DNA of 64,000 nucleotides from Micromonospora matsumotoense (GCF_900091525.1 NZ_FMCU01000009.1:233520-297519); one strand, 5' to 3'. Positions 43,252-52,691 are shown, numbered from the stretch's first letter. The notes: a model not told the origin generated them from the sequence alone. Made by a program: numbers and translations.

Positions 43252-44835
43252 TCAGGAGAGGCTGAGCGCCAGCGCGGGCCGGGCGGTCAGCGTGTCGGAG
43301 TCGACGAACGCCAGGTTGATCACCGGGTCGGTGAAGGTGATCGGGATCGGTGAGGTGATCGGGATGCCGTCGGGGAACGGCAGGTCCGGGGTCAGCGTGA
43401 TCTTGATGCCGAGCAGCCGGCCGACGAACCGGGTGGCATAGAACGCGACGTCACCCCGTACCGTCAGCTCGTCGGTGACGTACCGCTGGTGGCGGCCCGC
43501 CGGACCGTCCGCGACCAGCATGAAGTCGGCGGTGACCGCCTTGCTCATGCTGAACTTCAGCACCGTCAGCGCGCCGTCCGTGGTGGGCAGGTCGACGATC
43601 CCCTCGAACCGCAGCCCGGTCATGGTGACCTTGGTACCGGTCAGGGTGGACGGCTGCCGGGCCACCCTCGGCTGTCCTGCCTCCGGGGCGATCCTCGGCA
43701 ACGGCCGGCCCGGCTGCACGGCACCGGGTCGGCCGGGTTTCCCGGGGGCGCAGCGGGTGCCGGGCCGGGTGGTGGTGGGTTTCGGCCGGGTGGTGGGGGT
43801 GGCCTTCGGGGTGACACCGGTGCCCGACGACGGGCCGGCGCTCGGCGGGGCCGTCCCGCCACCGCCGGTGAACAGGTCACCGAGTCCGTGCAGGAGGTCG
43901 GTGAGGAGGTTGCCGTCCGGCGTCGACGAGGGTGTCGGGCTGGCGTCGGGGGTGACCGTCGGGGGTGCCGTCCGGCTGGCCGAGGGCCGGGGGGCGGCGG
44001 TCTTCGTGGGTGCCGCCGTCGGGCAGGCGGTGGGGGTGGGCCTCGGCGCGGCGGCCCGTACCGGCTGCGGCGCGGCGGCCACCAGCCCTCCGGCGGTGAG
44101 GCCGAGCGCCAGCAGCGCGACCGCGAAGTAGCGCGGGTCGCGACCACCGGTCGGATCTTCCGGGTACGCCACGTCGCGCGACCGCCGCCCGACCGGGCCG
44201 AACTCCCCGTCCGCACCCTCACGCGAACCACGGTCCGCACCGGAACCGCCGTCCGCGCCGGGACCAACCCCGACACCGGAACCACGGTCCGCACCGGGAC
44301 CACCGTCCGCCTCGGGACTGTCGAGAATGTCGACGCCGCTGTCCCGGCCGGCATCGTCGTCCGACGCGGCACGAGGGTCCGGACCGGAGCCGGCAGGGGC
44401 GCCGGCGCCCGGCCCGGCGTCGGCGCCGGGCCGGGCGCCGGGTCGGACGGGTGTCCAGGCGAAACCGAGGGCGCTGCCGACGAGGCCGAGCAGCAGACCG
44501 ACGAAGAACCCGCCGAGGTTGAGGCCGATCAGGGAGTAGATCGTGGTGACCGCCGCGACGATCGAGTAGAACAGCCGCTGGCCGGGGCTCCACCAGAGCA
44601 GCAGACCGCAGGTGACCAGGATGCTCGGAATGAGCAGCGAGTAGAGCCCGGTCGCCCCGGACGAGAAGCTCAGTCCGTTGAGGGTCATCCGGGTGGAGGC
44701 GAACATCTCCACCCCGGCGAGCACGGTGAGCAGCCCACCCCAGAACGGGCGGCTGCGTCGCCACCGGCGGAAGCTCCGCCACCCACGACCGGGGCCGCCA
44801 CCGGCCCGCACGTGTTGCGGTTGCGCGCTTGTCAC
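43252..44835 (-). CDS. DUF6114-type membrane protein with DUF6230-like extracellular end
   Basis: The 527-residue product begins with a membrane domain of four segments (RPFWGGLLTVLAGVEMFAS, GLYSLLIPSILVTCGLLLWWS, LFYSIVAAVTTIYSLIGLNLGG, FFVGLLLGLVGSALGFAW), the DUF6114 pattern. An acidic low-complexity linker, another membrane segment (near YFAVALLALGLTAGGLVAAA) and a Pro/Thr-rich spacer follow. The end (from about residue 410) repeats the style of the DUF6230 protein encoded upstream (STLTGTKVTMTGLRFEGIVDLPT...). Function is unknown. GTG 44835 has AGGAGG before it. It forms an operon with the upstream DUF6230 gene. Confidence 0.85.
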   Translation of the reverse strand: MTSAQPQHVRAGGGPGRGWRSFRRWRRSRPFWGGLLTVLAGVEMFASTRMTLNGLSFSSGATGLYSLLIPSILVTCGLLLWWSPGQRLFYSIVAAVTTIYSLIGLNLGGFFVGLLLGLVGSALGFAWTPVRPGARPGADAGPGAGAPAGSGPDPRAASDDDAGRDSGVDILDSPEADGGPGADRGSGVGVGPGADGGSGADRGSREGADGEFGPVGRRSRDVAYPEDPTGGRDPRYFAVALLALGLTAGGLVAAAPQPVRAAAPRPTPTACPTAAPTKTAAPRPSASRTAPPTVTPDASPTPSSTPDGNLLTDLLHGLGDLFTGGGGTAPPSAGPSSGTGVTPKATPTTRPKPTTTRPGTRCAPGKPGRPGAVQPGRPLPRIAPEAGQPRVARQPSTLTGTKVTMTGLRFEGIVDLPTTDGALTVLKFSMSKAVTADFMLVADGPAGRHQRYVTDELTVRGDVAFYATRFVGRLLGIKITLTPDLPFPDGIPITSPIPITFTDPVINLAFVDSDTLTARPALALSLS

Positions 44836-44939
44836 GTACTCCTCCTGGTGAGCGGGCGGGTGGCGGTGGAAGCGACGGGCCGGGCCCCTGCTGTCCGGCG
44901 CTGGTGGTGGAAGGGGCCCTTCCCGTCGTCGGGCGCGGC

Positions 44940-45554
44940 TCAGTTGTCCGCGAAGCACTCCTTGCCCTTGGCGGCGTCGCCGACGTTCACCTTGAGCCGC
45001 AGGCCGGTCAGGTTGAAGGTGGCGGCCGTGGTGTAGCGGGACACCTGCTGGAGGTTGGTGATGGTGACGTGCTGGGCGTCCTGGCCGAACGAGCCGGCCT
45101 GCGCCGACGGGTTCAGGTCGGTGGCGTCCCGGCCGATCCGGATGTTGGTGAAGGTCGCTTCGCCGGCCAGGCTGTCCATCGCGATCATCATGTTCTTGGC
45201 GGTGGCCGGCTTGTCGTCACCGGCGTTGATGGTCAACACCACCGGCAGGCCGGGCAGGTCGGCGCGGACGGACTGGCAGAGCTTGTAGAGCTGGGCGCTG
45301 CTGATCTCGGAGAGGGCGACCGGGTGGACCTTCCCGTTCTTCTCCTTGACGATGCCGCCGTACTGCGTGAAGCCGTCGCCCTCCAGGCGCTCGGCACCGA
45401 TCTTGAAGGTCTGGCCGGAGACGGTGATGTCGGAGGCGATGGCTCCGCTCTGCATCCCGAACAGGATGGCGCCCACGGCGGCCGACGCGGGCACGATCAT
45501 CGCGGCGAAGCGCCGCCACCGGGTACGCCCCGGGTCGTCGATCCGATTCTGCAC
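44940..45554 (-). CDS. DUF6230 family secreted protein
   Basis: The 204-residue product has a basic N-terminus, one membrane/signal segment (FAAMIVPASAAVGAILFGMQSGAIA) and a beta-rich domain (ITVSGQTFKIGAERLEGDGFTQYGGIVKEKNGKVHPV...). Proteins of this family are widely found in actinobacteria next to DUF6114 and have sometimes been annotated as cholesterol esterase without proof. GTG 45554 is preceded by GAGGAGG. Two inverted repeats lie in its upstream region. Confidence 0.88.
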   Translation of the reverse strand: MQNRIDDPGRTRWRRFAAMIVPASAAVGAILFGMQSGAIASDITVSGQTFKIGAERLEGDGFTQYGGIVKEKNGKVHPVALSEISSAQLYKLCQSVRADLPGLPVVLTINAGDDKPATAKNMMIAMDSLAGEATFTNIRIGRDATDLNPSAQAGSFGQDAQHVTITNLQQVSRYTTAATFNLTGLRLKVNVGDAAKGKECFADN

Positions 45555-45621
45555 GGATTCCTCCTCAGGCTGGTGCCCGGTCGCGGGAGCCGGTCGCGCC
45601 GCGGCGCGGGCCGGAAGATCT

Positions 45622-45637
45622 GTTACCGGCGGGTAAC
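45622..45637. promoter_or_regulatory. Inverted-repeat operator before the DUF6230-DUF6114 genes
   Basis: GTTACC-GGCG-GGTAAC, perfect 6-4-6 palindrome, lies about 68 bases before the DUF6230 start. Similar sites are at 45688-45703 (CCTACC-GACC-GGTAAC) and 47166-47181 (GTTACT-CCCG-AGTCAC). This design resembles TetR-type operators with TTAC-N-GTAA arms in actinobacterial lipid-related genes. Confidence 0.75.
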
Positions 45638-45687
45638 GAGGGTGCGCCTGATGGTGCACCCACTGAGGCGTGGCTCACAAGACCTCG

Positions 45688-45703
45688 CCTACCGACCGGT
45701 AAC
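45688..45703. promoter_or_regulatory. Second inverted-repeat operator before the DUF6230 gene
   Basis: CCTACC-GACC-GGTAAC, with the right arm equal to the site at 45622-45637 and a weaker left arm. The two sites are 66 bp apart. Confidence 0.6.
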
Positions 45704-45926
45704 CCCCGGCGACCGGGAGAGGCGTCCACTCTTCACGCTGGGTGCTGCCAGCCCACCCCGAGCGGCCGACGTCAATGCGGCGAATGCCACCGAATCCGGC
45801 ACCACCCGTTACCCAGAGTGGCAAACCATTGACGAGTTACGATTTCATAACGTGCACTGGCCGCTATCGGAGCGACACGGAGGGCGGGCCGGAAACCCGA
45901 CCCGCCCTCCGTACCGGTGAAAAACG

Positions 45927-47096
45927 TCAGCGCTTGCCGGCCCCGTCCCCGGCCCGCCAGTTCGTCGACGCGGGCGGGATCTCGTCACTGAGCGGGCCGC
46001 CCTGCCGCGCCGCGGCCGGCTGCGCGACCCGGGTCGACGCGTCCCGCGCCGGCCCGCCGGTCGGGGCCCCGTCCGGTCGAGGGCGTGCCCCGGCCGTCGA
46101 CGCACGTCGCCCGGAGGCGATCAGCCAGATCCCCAGCAGCAGCAGTACGGCACCGAGGACGGCCAACCCGATCGGCAGGGTACGACCGATCAGCTGGAGC
46201 TTGTCCCGGGTCACGCCGGCCGACTTCACGCTGTTGGCGATGGTGGCCTCGTCATAGACGAAGTCCGCGTCCAGCAGGGCCACCGTCGCGCCCTGGTTCG
46301 GCACGAAGGTCTTCCGCTGCTGCTCACGTACCTTGACGAAGTTGCCGCTGACCGGCTCGATCCAGATCGTCCGGGTGTTGCTGTAGGTGACCTTGCCGGT
46401 GGTCGCGCCCGGTGCCAGCGCACCGGCCAGCGCGGTCAGCGAGCCCGCCGGGGTGACCAGGTCGGTCTCCGGGATCTGCTGCACGTACCGGTACGCCTCG
46501 ATGCCGTTGATCTGCTCGGTGCCGTCGAACGCGATCGGCAGCCCCTTGCGCAGGTCCCGGTCGAAGTAGGTGTAGTCCTGACGCTCCGCGCGGAACGGGA
46601 ACTTGTAGGTCTGCCCGGCAAAGGTCACCGAGTCGTCGGTGCCGCCCGGGCCGTCGGTGTCCAGGTACTGCTTGTCCCAGTCCCGGGCGGCGGCGCTCAC
46701 CCGGTCCAGGGCGAACTCGGCCGCGTACTTGCTGACGTCCGAGCCGTTGTCGGTCCGCACGACGGTGCCGTAGACGTCCCAGACGACCGCCTCGCCCTTG
46801 AGGTCGCCGGTCATCTCCTTCTCGGTCGTGGACGCCTGCGGCACCACCTCGGTGGTGGCCTTGAGCTGACCGGTCTGGATCGTCGGCTTACCGTTGAGCA
46901 CCTGCATGTAGGTGGCGTTCTCGGCGACCGCGACGCTCGCCCGCAGGCAACCGTCCGGCTTGCCGTCCGCGTTGCAGAACGTCAGGTCGTACGGCAGCTT
47001 CGTCACCGACGGCGCCACGTAGTACGCCGTTCCCGCAGCGACCGCGAGGGACAGAACGCCGATGCCGAACAGCGCGGCACCCAGGCGAGCCTTCAC
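45927..47096 (-). CDS. DUF3068 (PorA-like) membrane-anchored protein
   Basis: The 389-residue product has one N-terminal membrane segment (LGAALFGIGVLSLAVAAGTAYYV), a large extracytoplasmic domain with a cysteine pair (FCNADGKPDGC) and a second membrane segment near the end (LPIGLAVLGAVLLLLGIWLIAS), followed by a basic/Gly-rich tail. This is the DUF3068 design, a family of envelope proteins in actinobacteria related by profile to the porin PorA group; the function is unknown. GTG 47096 has GGGAGG before it. It is divergent from the acyltransferase gene over 112 bases that contain inverted repeats. Confidence 0.9.
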   Translation of the reverse strand: MKARLGAALFGIGVLSLAVAAGTAYYVAPSVTKLPYDLTFCNADGKPDGCLRASVAVAENATYMQVLNGKPTIQTGQLKATTEVVPQASTTEKEMTGDLKGEAVVWDVYGTVVRTDNGSDVSKYAAEFALDRVSAAARDWDKQYLDTDGPGGTDDSVTFAGQTYKFPFRAERQDYTYFDRDLRKGLPIAFDGTEQINGIEAYRYVQQIPETDLVTPAGSLTALAGALAPGATTGKVTYSNTRTIWIEPVSGNFVKVREQQRKTFVPNQGATVALLDADFVYDEATIANSVKSAGVTRDKLQLIGRTLPIGLAVLGAVLLLLGIWLIASGRRASTAGARPRPDGAPTGGPARDASTRVAQPAAARQGGPLSDEIPPASTNWRAGDGAGKR

Positions 47097-47165
47097 TGGT
47101 CCTCCCTAACAAAGACAGTCAGCCGGTTACCGGCAGAAGATCGAGGATGTAAAACTTGGCCGCAC

Positions 47166-47181
47166 GTTACTCCCGAGTCAC
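47166..47181. promoter_or_regulatory. Inverted-repeat operator between DUF3068 and the acyltransferase
   Basis: GTTACT-CCCG-AGTCAC, a 6-4-6 palindrome with one mismatch, close to the operator before the DUF6230 genes. A further partial palindrome CCGGTTACCGG lies at 47123-47133, before the DUF3068 start. Confidence 0.65.
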
Positions 47182-47208
47182 ATAGCCCCGCGACCCTCTG
47201 GACGGTTG

Positions 47209-48429
47209 ATGTCTGCCCCGATTCCCGATCAGGTCCTGCGGCGGCTGCCCGCGCTCGACGCCGTCCGGGTGATCGGGGCGCTCGCCGTGGTGGGGCACCA
47301 CGTCGGTTTCGCCACCGGGCGCAACACCGGCGACGCCGCCGTCGGCGCGTGGCTGTCCCGGCTCGACGTGGGTGTCGCCGTGTTCTTCGTCCTCTCCGGG
47401 TTCCTGCTGTTCCGGCCGTACGCGCACGCGCGGGCGACGGGCCAGCGGCCCCCCGCCACCGGTCGGTACCTGTGGCGGCGGGCCGCCCGGATCCTGCCCG
47501 CCTACTGGGTCGCCGTGGTGGTCTGCCTGCTGGTGCTGCCGCAGAACCGGCCGGCGTCGACCGGTGACTGGCTGCGGCACCTCACGCTGACCCAGATCTA
47601 CCAGCACGGTCAGCTCCGGCACGGGCTCAGCCAGACCTGGAGCCTGGCCACCGAGGTCACGTTCTATCTGCTGCTGCCGGTGCTGGCGATCCTCCTGCTC
47701 GGCCGGCGACGGCCGGCACCGACCACGCCGACGTCGGCCCACCCGGACGGGGTGCTGCGGATCGCGCTGGCCGCGACGGTGGTGACCGGTGGCTGGGTGG
47801 CGTTGATGGGCTCGGGCGTGCTCAGCCTCGGCCTGCACACCATGTGGCTGCCCTCGTACGCCGGGTGGTTCGGCGCGGGAATGGCCCTGGCCGGCGCGCA
47901 CGTCGCGCTGCGCACCGGCCGGGGTGAGCGCTGGCGCTGGCTGGACGACCTGGGCCGGGCCCCGCTGGCCTGCTGGACGATCGCCCTGGGCACGCTGGCC
48001 GTCGCCACCACCCCGGTCACCGGCCCCCGGGACCTGGCCGAGCCGACCGCCGGCCAGTTCGCCACCAAGCTGGTGCTCTACCTGGTCGTCGCGGTGCTGC
48101 TGCTGGTGCCGGTGGCGTTCGGCCCGCAGACCCGCACCAAGGGCGTCTTCGACAGCGTCGTCGGCCGGTGGCTGGGCCGGGTGTCCTACGGGCTGTTCCT
48201 CTGGCACCCGTTCGTGCTGGAGGGGATCTACCTGGTGGACGGTCGGCCGGAGTTCACCGGCGACCCGCTCGGCACCTTCGCGCTCACCGTGGTCGGTGGG
48301 CTGGTCCTCGCGGCGGTCAGCTACTACGCGGTCGAACGTCCCTTCCAGCGCTGGGGTGGTCGGTGGCCGCGTCGGCGCAGCACCAGCGAGAGCCAGAGCA
48401 GGGTGGCGGTGGCGACCGCGGCCAACTGA
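47209..48429 (+). CDS. Acyltransferase 3 family membrane protein
   Basis: The 406-residue inner-membrane protein has about ten membrane segments and the family signatures: LPALDAVRVIGALAVVGHHVGF with the catalytic histidine, then VGVAVFFVLSGFLLFRPYAHA and LRRAARILPAYW (here YLWRRAARILPAYW). It should transfer acyl groups to sugars or lipids of the envelope. Its last 106 bases run into the convergent AftD-like gene. The start is ATG 47209, with TTG 47206 possible. Confidence 0.92.
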   Translation: MSAPIPDQVLRRLPALDAVRVIGALAVVGHHVGFATGRNTGDAAVGAWLSRLDVGVAVFFVLSGFLLFRPYAHARATGQRPPATGRYLWRRAARILPAYWVAVVVCLLVLPQNRPASTGDWLRHLTLTQIYQHGQLRHGLSQTWSLATEVTFYLLLPVLAILLLGRRRPAPTTPTSAHPDGVLRIALAATVVTGGWVALMGSGVLSLGLHTMWLPSYAGWFGAGMALAGAHVALRTGRGERWRWLDDLGRAPLACWTIALGTLAVATTPVTGPRDLAEPTAGQFATKLVLYLVVAVLLLVPVAFGPQTRTKGVFDSVVGRWLGRVSYGLFLWHPFVLEGIYLVDGRPEFTGDPLGTFALTVVGGLVLAAVSYYAVERPFQRWGGRWPRRRSTSESQSRVAVATAAN

Positions 48430-51400
48430 GGCAGCCAGGCGGTGTGCCCGCCCCGGGTCGCCGCCCACCAGCCGGCCAGCGCGAAGCACGCCACCGGCAG
48501 CCAGCGCACGGTGGCCCGGCGCAGCCGGTGCATGCCGCGCCGGTCCGGCGGGTGCAGGTGCGGCTCCAGCGCCCGCCCGGCCAGCACCACGACCACCACC
48601 GCCAACGCCACCCCGACCGCCGCCGGGCCGCCGAACAGCAGCAACGCCCCACCGCCGACGAGCGCGGCCAGGAACCGCCCGCGCCGCCGCCGCATCATCA
48701 CCACCACCGGTGCCGGGGTACGCCGCCACGGCAGCACCGCCAGCAGGGTCACCCCGGCCAGCAGCACCGCCCCGGCCCCGAGTGCCAGCACGTACCCGCG
48801 GTCGGGGGCGAAGCGGAGCGTCACCTCGCCGGCGACGTCGGCCGGCACCAGCCAGCCCTGCTGCCAGCCGTCCACCACGAACGGGGTGAGGGTCCGGCCG
48901 GCGGCGGTGGCCACCCACCCGGCGTTGGCGTTCTCCCGCAACGCCAGCACCCGCTCGCCGGGGTGGTTCCCCAGGCGCAGCACCCGACGGGTGGCCGACC
49001 ACTCGTCGACCCGCAGCGCCGTCCGGGTCGCCCCGGGTGCCGTGGCGTCGGTCGTCGCGCCGCCGGCCCCGGGTGCCGCCGCACCGGTGCCGGCCGTGGT
49101 GCCGCCGGGCGCAGTCGGGCCAGCGGTGGTCCCGCCGGGCGCAGCGCTGGTCGGGGTGAGGGCGAGCCGGGTCGGTACGGTCAGCCCCGTCCCCGCCGCC
49201 ACCACCCGGTTCTCCCCGCCGGCCAGCCGCACCGGCACCTTCGCGGCCGGGCCGCACAGCACGACGGGCACCTCGCGCAGTTCGAGCAGGTCCCGCCGGC
49301 TGGCGACCAGCGCGGTCCGGCGTTGCCCGCCGGCCACGGTGACGGTGGGGCCGGTGCCACAGGGCAGGGTGACCCGTTTCGCGGTGTCGGCCCGGGTGAC
49401 CGGCGTGGTCGGCAGCACGGCCAGCTCGCCCACCCCCACCGGCAGGCTCTGCGTCACCCGCCGGTACGGGTCGTACGACGCCGCCGGCACCAGGTCGGAG
49501 ATCAGCACGGTGATGTCGTCGCTGCGCATCGGCCGGTCGAACAGCAGCGTGCCGCCCTCGTCCAGCACCCCGCCGCGCATCCCCTCGTCGCCGATCACGG
49601 TGACCCGCCAGGGGCGGGCCGCCGCCGCGGTGGGCGGCAGGGTGATCCGCAGGCCGCTGATGGTGCGCGCCTTCGGCCAGGTCAGCCGCAGCCACGGTTG
49701 CCGGTCGGCGTCGGCGGCGTACCAGGTGGTCGCGGCGTCCCCGTCCACCACCGCCCCGGGCCGGGCGGTCGGGTGGAACACACCGACGGTCGAGGCGGTC
49801 ACGGTCGGGGTGACCCCGGTGGTGACCCCCGCCGCCCCACCGGCGTCGAGCAGGGCGTTGAGCGCCGCGCCGGGCCGGGGCCGGGCCCAGAGCCCGACCT
49901 GGTAGTCGGCGCCGACCGGCAGCTGCACGGTGCGGTCGATCTTGTCGCTGTCCTCGGAGGCGCGGGCCATCGCCCCGGCGCAGATCGGTCGGCCCTCGTC
50001 GAAGACGCACGACGGGGTGGCCGGGGCCGCACCGAACACCATCCCGGCGGGCCGGTCGGTGGCCGGTGGGGTCGGCACCACCAGGGTCCGGGCGGCCTCG
50101 ACACCGGGGATGACGAGTTCGGCGATGCCCACCCCGCCGAAACCGGCCCGGACGTCGAAGACCTGTTCGACGGTGACCCGGACGAACCGGGTGGGGTAGC
50201 CGTCGGGCAGGGCCACGTCGACGGTCTGCCCGCCGGTCTGCACGGTGGTCTGCTGCCGGCCGGCGGTCACGGTGATCTTCGTGGGCAGCGAGTCGGCCCC
50301 GGTGTCGAAGGTGATCCGCAGTTGCCGGACGACCTGCGGCCGGGACAGCTCCACCTCGAACCACTGCCCCGGCGTGAGGGTCCCCGGCGCGGAGCGCCAG
50401 GAGGTGCTCAGGTCACCGTCGACCGCCGCGTACGGCTGGTGCTCGGGGCGTCCACCGCCCAGCGGCTGCGCCTGCGACCAGGAGCTGGACGCGGACACCC
50501 CGCCGATGCCGAGGTAGCGCACCACGGTGGACTCCCCGTCGGCCCACTCCGGCAGGTAGTCGCGGGCCGGGGCGTCGAGCCGGGGTCGGTCCCGGGCGGT
50601 CAGGGTCGCCGAGGCGTTGTCGTGCTGCTGGCCGAAGGCGACCTCCCGGCGGCGCAGCCCGTCGGTGAGCGTCACCGACGGCTCACCCAGCCCGGCCGGG
50701 CGGTCCCCGGCGAGCACGGTGGGCGCGGCGGACAGCCGGCCGGCGGCGGCCAGCGGCAGCAGCGACTCGGGGCCGCCGACCACCGTGGTCAGGTCGGCGG
50801 CGTCGTACGCGACGACCTGGTCGACGGCGCGGCGGACCTCGTACACCTCCAGCGCCCGGACCTTGACGTCCAGGCCCCGGTCGACGAAGTTGCCGGGGAG
50901 TTGGCCCCCGCCGACCTCGGGGCCGAATCCGCGCACCGGGTGGATGCCGGGTGAGCGCAGCAACGCCTGCCGGACCACCACCGGCTGGGTGGCGCCGCTG
51001 TGGCCGTAGTCGAGGTCGGAGCGCAGCAGCAGGTACTTCACCCCGGAGCGGGCGAGCAGGTCGGCGAGACCGGCGGAGCCCTGCCCGTCGGCCAGCGCCG
51101 ATTCGACGGTGTCCAGCAGCCGGATGGTGCCGGGCGGGGTGAGCGGCACCGAGCTGCGGACCGCCCACGGCCGGTGCGACAGCGGTTGGGTGATCTCGTC
51201 GCTGGGGCTGCCCCAGAGGTAGCGGGGGAACCGGGCGGCCGGCACCACGAGCACCCGGTCGTCGCCGACCGCCCGGTCCAGCCAGTTCGACGCCTGCTGC
51301 CAGTAACCGGGTACGCCCTGGAAGCTGCCCGGGGCGGCCAGCCCGCCGCCCAGCGCGGGCGCGGCGACCGCGGCGACCGCGACCAGGGCGGTGCCGGTGA

Positions 51401-52673
51401 CCAGGCCGGCGCGCAGCCGGACCGGCTGGAGCGGCCGGGGCAGCAGAGCGGCCAGTTCCGGCCGGTGGCCGGTGCGGGCGGCCCGCAGCACCAGCCCGAC
51501 CAGGTGGGCCAGGCCGAGGATCAGCGGCAGCCGGAGCACCACGTCGAACTTGTGCACGTTGCGCAGTGGTGCGCCGGCCGCGTCGAGGAAGGTGCGCTGG
51601 GTCTGCGCGCCGAACCCGTCGAGCTGGCCGAGGTGCCCGAGCCCGACCAGGGCCAGCCCGACCAGCAGCCCGGTGACCAGGAACCGCCGGTACGGCATGC
51701 CCCGGCGGGCCAGCCCGGCGATGCCCAGCCCGGCGACCACCAGGGTGGCGATCACCAGGGGTTGTTCGGTGGCGAGCCGCCAACCCGCCGTCCACGGCGG
51801 ACCGTACGCGCCGTTGAGGTAGGCGTGCCAGTGCGAGGCGCCGCGCAGCACGGTGGTGGTGTCGGTGGGGGTGGTGGTCACCGGCGCGGTCTCGATGTAG
51901 TCGAGGAAGGGTGGGCTGTACCGGCCGAGCAGCAGCAGCGGCACCAGCCACCAGGCGGTCGCCGCGCCCACCGCCAGCCCCCAGCCGACGAGCGCCTTCG
52001 CCCGCAGTCGGAACGGGTGCAGACCGGCCAGCCAGAGCGCGGCCAGCGGCACGACGGCCAGCACGGCGGTGGCGTTGACCCCGCCGGCACAGGCCACCAC
52101 CAGGGCCGACCGGGTGACCGCCCGCCGCACCGGCACCCCGTCGACCAACCCGACCAGCGGCACGAGCACCCACGGCGCGAGCGCGCTGGGCCACGCCTCC
52201 ACCGAGATCGGGCCGAGTTCGGTGAGCAGCCGGGGGGAGAGCGCGAAGGCGGCCCCGGCGAGCAACCGGGCCCACGGGGTGCCGATGTGCAGCCGCTCGG
52301 TGAGCCGGACGACGCCGACGCAGGCCACCGTCAGCAGCAACGCCCACCACAGCCGCTGCACCACCCAGGCCGGTACGGCGAGCAGCTTGCCGAGGAGGAA
52401 GAAGGGTCCCATCGGCCACAGGTAGCCGTACGCCTGATTCTGCAACTGCCCGAAGGTGCCGTCCGGGTCCCAGACGTGCAGGGCCCGGGTCAGCCATCCG
52501 GCCGGATCGATCGCCAGGTCGACCTTGGTGTCGATGACGATCAGCCCGGGGTCCTGGAGGAACGCCAGTGCCGACAAAGCGAGACAGACCGCGACCAAGC
52601 GCACACGCCACACCGTTCTCGATGTGTCGTCCGGCCCCTCGGCCGGTCCCGGACGGCCCGGCGACTGCTGCAT
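48324..52673 (-). CDS. aftD: AftD-like arabinofuranosyltransferase (DUF3367)
   Basis: The 1449-residue product is a multi-spanning GT-C glycosyltransferase that takes arabinose from decaprenyl-phosphoarabinose. The N-terminal third (residues about 20-460) is the membrane catalytic domain, with the DTKVDLAIDPAGWLTRALHVWDP motif including the conserved acidic residues. After this a long periplasmic-side part includes two discoidin-like sugar-binding regions (around YAAVDGDLSTSWRSAPGTLTPGQWFEVELS and AVVDGDAATTWYAADADRQPWLRLTW). Membrane segments return at the end. Length equals mycobacterial AftD. ATG 52673 follows GGAGG. It overlaps the acyltransferase gene tail to tail by 106 bases. Confidence 0.93.
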   Translation of the reverse strand: MQQSPGRPGPAEGPDDTSRTVWRVRLVAVCLALSALAFLQDPGLIVIDTKVDLAIDPAGWLTRALHVWDPDGTFGQLQNQAYGYLWPMGPFFLLGKLLAVPAWVVQRLWWALLLTVACVGVVRLTERLHIGTPWARLLAGAAFALSPRLLTELGPISVEAWPSALAPWVLVPLVGLVDGVPVRRAVTRSALVVACAGGVNATAVLAVVPLAALWLAGLHPFRLRAKALVGWGLAVGAATAWWLVPLLLLGRYSPPFLDYIETAPVTTTPTDTTTVLRGASHWHAYLNGAYGPPWTAGWRLATEQPLVIATLVVAGLGIAGLARRGMPYRRFLVTGLLVGLALVGLGHLGQLDGFGAQTQRTFLDAAGAPLRNVHKFDVVLRLPLILGLAHLVGLVLRAARTGHRPELAALLPRPLQPVRLRAGLVTGTALVAVAAVAAPALGGGLAAPGSFQGVPGYWQQASNWLDRAVGDDRVLVVPAARFPRYLWGSPSDEITQPLSHRPWAVRSSVPLTPPGTIRLLDTVESALADGQGSAGLADLLARSGVKYLLLRSDLDYGHSGATQPVVVRQALLRSPGIHPVRGFGPEVGGGQLPGNFVDRGLDVKVRALEVYEVRRAVDQVVAYDAADLTTVVGGPESLLPLAAAGRLSAAPTVLAGDRPAGLGEPSVTLTDGLRRREVAFGQQHDNASATLTARDRPRLDAPARDYLPEWADGESTVVRYLGIGGVSASSSWSQAQPLGGGRPEHQPYAAVDGDLSTSWRSAPGTLTPGQWFEVELSRPQVVRQLRITFDTGADSLPTKITVTAGRQQTTVQTGGQTVDVALPDGYPTRFVRVTVEQVFDVRAGFGGVGIAELVIPGVEAARTLVVPTPPATDRPAGMVFGAAPATPSCVFDEGRPICAGAMARASEDSDKIDRTVQLPVGADYQVGLWARPRPGAALNALLDAGGAAGVTTGVTPTVTASTVGVFHPTARPGAVVDGDAATTWYAADADRQPWLRLTWPKARTISGLRITLPPTAAAARPWRVTVIGDEGMRGGVLDEGGTLLFDRPMRSDDITVLISDLVPAASYDPYRRVTQSLPVGVGELAVLPTTPVTRADTAKRVTLPCGTGPTVTVAGGQRRTALVASRRDLLELREVPVVLCGPAAKVPVRLAGGENRVVAAGTGLTVPTRLALTPTSAAPGGTTAGPTAPGGTTAGTGAAAPGAGGATTDATAPGATRTALRVDEWSATRRVLRLGNHPGERVLALRENANAGWVATAAGRTLTPFVVDGWQQGWLVPADVAGEVTLRFAPDRGYVLALGAGAVLLAGVTLLAVLPWRRTPAPVVVMMRRRRGRFLAALVGGGALLLFGGPAAVGVALAVVVVVLAGRALEPHLHPPDRRGMHRLRRATVRWLPVACFALAGWWAATRGGHTAWLPQLAAVATATLLWLSLVLRRRGHRPPQRWKGRSTA

Positions 52674-52691
52674 CTCGCCTCCGATCGGGCA

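Larger units (their letters stand above)
45555..45926. other. Gap upstream of DUF6230 with inverted repeats
   Basis: A gap of 372 bases. It holds two operator-like inverted repeats (45622-45637 and 45688-45703) on either side of a possible promoter with TTGTGA on the minus strand. The part 45750-45926 shows no gene. Confidence 0.6.
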
